Positions 12,977 through 15,149 of a DNA stretch of 15,149 nucleotides are shown here, piece by piece (within the stretch, counting starts at the first letter, position 1; the number at the start of each line of letters is the position of its first letter). A program made the translations under genes and the position numbers. The notes under the pieces are model-generated. The model saw only the letters and a list, made by a program, of their open reading frames with translations. It was not told the origin of the DNA and did no database searches. This DNA comes from Thermoanaerobaculum sp964488355 (GTDB taxonomy: Bacteria; Acidobacteriota; Thermoanaerobaculia; Thermoanaerobaculales; Thermoanaerobaculaceae): positions 1-15,149 of the forward strand of contig CAZAUJ010000022.1 in assembly GCA_964488355.1 (NCBI GenBank). The letters run 5' to 3'.

Positions 12977-15079
12977 ATGCCCCGAACGGTACCCCTGGAG
13001 AGGACTCGCAATATCGGCATCATGGCCCACATTGATGCCGGAAAGACAACGACTACCGAGCGGATCCTCTATTACACAGGGGTTAACTACAAAATGGGCG
13101 AGGTGCACGAAGGCACCGCGACCATGGACTGGATGGAGCAGGAGCAGGAGCGGGGCATCACCATTACCTCAGCAGCGACCACCTGCTTTTGGCAGGGGTC
13201 CTTCAATCAGGTCCCGCCGCATCGCATCAACATCATCGATACACCTGGACACGTGGATTTCACCGCGGAGGTGGAACGCAGTCTGCGGGTACTGGATGGC
13301 GCGGTAGCGGTATTCTCGGCGGTGGAGGGAGTTGAACCTCAGTCGGAGACGGTGTGGCGACAGGCGGACCGCTACCGCGTTCCGCGCATTGCCTTCGTCA
13401 ACAAGATGGACCGGGTGGGCGCGGATTTCTTCGCTGTGATCGAGCAGATTCGCGACAAATTGCGCGCCACGCCGGTGCCCGTGCAAATTCCCTGTGGCAG
13501 CGAAGAAAACTTCGTGGGTGTTGTAGATTTGATCGAGGGCCGGGCCTACCTCTACACCGGCGATGAGTTGGGCGCTCATTACGACGTGGTGCCTGTCCCG
13601 GAGGAGCTGAAGGACCAGTACCAGCATTGGCGCGAAAAGCTGCTGGAAGTGGCTGCCGAGCATGACGAAAACCTCTTAGAGAAATACCTAGCGGGCGAGT
13701 CGCTGAGCCCGGAGGACATTCGCGCATCCTTGCGAGCGCAAACCGTGGCGCACCGCATCGTGCCGGTTGTCTGCGGTTCGGCCTTTCGCAACAAGGGCGT
13801 GCAGATGCTGTTGGATGCGGTGGTCGATTACCTGCCCTCGCCCTTGGACATCCCTCCCATTGAAGGCCATAACCTGGACGGCAACCCGGAAACTCGGCTG
13901 GCCGACGACAATTCCCCGTTTGCCGCCTTGGCCTTCAAGATCATGAGTGATCCCTTCGTGGGCCAGCTGACCTACCTTCGTGTTTACTCAGGCCATCTCA
14001 GCTCCGGGGATCAGGTGTTGAATGCGTCCCGAGGAAATACCGAGCGCATCGGCCGCCTGCTCAAAATGCACGCCAACAAACGCGAAGAAATCAAGGAGGT
14101 TTACGCCGGCGATATTTGCGCTGTGGTTGGCTTACGCAACGTGGCCACTGGCGACACCATCTGCGACCCCAAGGCGCCCATCGTGTTGGAGGCGATGCAA
14201 TTCCCGGAACCGGTGATTTCGGTGGCTATCGAGCCTGCTTCTCGCGCCGATCAGGACAAGTTGGGCTATGCCCTGCAGAAGCTGGCGCAGGAGGACCCCA
14301 CATTCCGGGTTCACACGGACCCGGAGAGCGGGCAAACCATCATTTCCGGCATGGGCGAGCTGCACTTGGAAATCATCGTGGACCGGCTTGTGCGCGAGTT
14401 CAAGGTGCAGGCGAAGGTGGGACGCCCGCAAGTGGCGTACCGGGAAACTATTACCCAGGAGGCGGAAGGCGAGGGGCGCTTTGTTCGCCAGACCGGTGGC
14501 CGCGGCCAGTACGGCCACGCCAAGATTCGCATTTGGCCGCTCAACGACGGCCGTGACTATGAATTTCGCAACGACATTGTCGGTGGGGTTATCCCAAAGG
14601 AGTTCATCAAGCCCGTGGATCAAGGTATCCGCGAGGCTATGCAGCGGGGCGTGCTCGCCAGCTACCCCATGATCGGCGTGGGCGTGAGTCTTTTCGATGG
14701 CTCCTACCATGAGGTGGACTCCTCGGAAGTGGCTTTTAAAGTGGCGGGCTCACTGGCTTTCCAAGACGCGGCGGCCAAGGCTAAGCCGGTGCTTTTGGAG
14801 CCGATCATGGAGGTGGAGGTGGTAACCCCCGAAGAGTACATGGGCGATGTGCTGGGCGATCTGAACGCTCGGCGCGGCAAGGTCACGCATTTGGAGCGGC
14901 GGCAAAACTCGCAAGTGATCACCGCCTTCGTGCCGCTGGCGCAAATGTTTGGCTACGCCACGCAGCTGCGCTCGATGACGCAGGGGCGGGCCACCTATTC
15001 CATGCAGTTTGCCCACTATGAGGAGGTTCCCCGCAGCGTAGCGGAGGAAGTCATTGCTCGCGTGCGTGGGAAAGCTTGA
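12977..15079 (+). CDS. fusA: Elongation factor G
   Basis: EF-G is the GTPase that drives ribosomal translocation and, with RRF, recycling. At 700 residues it is full length. The G1 loop AHIDAGKTTT spans 17-26, switch I holds ERGITITSAAT (58-68), G3 is DTPGH (88-92) and G4 is NKMD (142-145). H92 is the catalytic histidine. Domain IV has the tip segment SYHEVDSSE with H578, equivalent to E. coli H583, which reaches the decoding site. The complete set of canonical residues argues for the housekeeping EF-G rather than a divergent paralogue. It starts MPRTVPLERTRNIGIMAHID, 87 bases after rpsG, and is followed after 15 bases by tuf in the standard str operon order. Confidence 0.98.
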   Translation: MPRTVPLERTRNIGIMAHIDAGKTTTTERILYYTGVNYKMGEVHEGTATMDWMEQEQERGITITSAATTCFWQGSFNQVPPHRINIIDTPGHVDFTAEVERSLRVLDGAVAVFSAVEGVEPQSETVWRQADRYRVPRIAFVNKMDRVGADFFAVIEQIRDKLRATPVPVQIPCGSEENFVGVVDLIEGRAYLYTGDELGAHYDVVPVPEELKDQYQHWREKLLEVAAEHDENLLEKYLAGESLSPEDIRASLRAQTVAHRIVPVVCGSAFRNKGVQMLLDAVVDYLPSPLDIPPIEGHNLDGNPETRLADDNSPFAALAFKIMSDPFVGQLTYLRVYSGHLSSGDQVLNASRGNTERIGRLLKMHANKREEIKEVYAGDICAVVGLRNVATGDTICDPKAPIVLEAMQFPEPVISVAIEPASRADQDKLGYALQKLAQEDPTFRVHTDPESGQTIISGMGELHLEIIVDRLVREFKVQAKVGRPQVAYRETITQEAEGEGRFVRQTGGRGQYGHAKIRIWPLNDGRDYEFRNDIVGGVIPKEFIKPVDQGIREAMQRGVLASYPMIGVGVSLFDGSYHEVDSSEVAFKVAGSLAFQDAAAKAKPVLLEPIMEVEVVTPEEYMGDVLGDLNARRGKVTHLERRQNSQVITAFVPLAQMFGYATQLRSMTQGRATYSMQFAHYEEVPRSVAEEVIARVRGKA

Positions 15080-15094
15080 GACGGGGGGTGCGTC

Positions 15095-15149
15095 ATGGCC
15101 AAGCAGAAGTTTGATCGGACGAAGCCGCATGTGAACGTAGGGACGATAG
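15095..15149 (+). CDS. tuf: Elongation factor Tu, N-terminal end only (partial)
   Basis: The last 55 bases read MAKQKFDRTKPHVNVGTI, the invariant start of EF-Tu just before its P-loop. The window ends there. A G-rich run at 15083-15090 is a likely ribosome binding site about 4 bases before the ATG. Its position after fusA is the standard str-operon place for tuf. With the 3' end of a tuf gene at 1-52 this shows two directly repeated copies. Whether they are identical cannot be seen, because the window holds opposite ends of the two genes. Confidence 0.95.
   Translation, partial: MAKQKFDRTKPHVNVGTI

Overview
This window is a GC-rich, fully bacterial stretch of core information-processing genes. 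All genes lie on the + strand in the order tuf (3' end) - rpmG - tRNA-Trp - secE - nusG - rplK - rplA - rplJ - rplL - rpoB - rpoC - rpsL - rpsG - fusA - tuf (5' end). It joins the classical secE/nusG, L11-L1, L10-L12, rpoBC and str operons with almost no spacer. The protein sequences look like those of a free-living Gram-negative-type phylum. My tentative impression is Acidobacteriota, possibly near Thermoanaerobaculum, from the overall protein flavour and a cysteine-rich insertion in RpoB. The phylum call is low confidence and cannot be settled without a search.

Layout. Positions 1-52 are the last codons of one EF-Tu gene. Positions 77-541 hold rpmG, a tRNA-Trp gene squeezed between protein genes, and secE. 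Positions 558-3189 hold nusG and four ribosomal stalk/L1 genes, with gaps of -4 to +37 bases. The longest non-coding stretch (3190-3440, 251 bases) separates rplL from rpoB and holds three hairpin or dyad elements. rpoB and rpoC (3441-11891) encode the two large RNA polymerase subunits. A near-consensus sigma-70 type promoter lies 11 bases after rpoC, followed by a structured leader and then rpsL, rpsG and fusA. The window stops 55 bases into a second tuf gene.

Together the genes supply transcription (beta, beta', NusG), translation (L33, L11, L1, L10, L7/L12, S12, S7, EF-G, EF-Tu, tRNA-Trp) and protein export (SecE). No mobile element, CRISPR array, prophage or defence gene was seen, and no exotic gene system. 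The points worth a second look are small. One is a putative double zinc-ribbon insertion and a second insertion in RpoB. Others are RNA/DNA dyads placed at the expected control points (before rplK, before rpoB, before rpsL) and the absence of room for a classical L10 leader. Last, both window ends fall inside tuf, which suggests that duplicated tuf genes limited an assembly.
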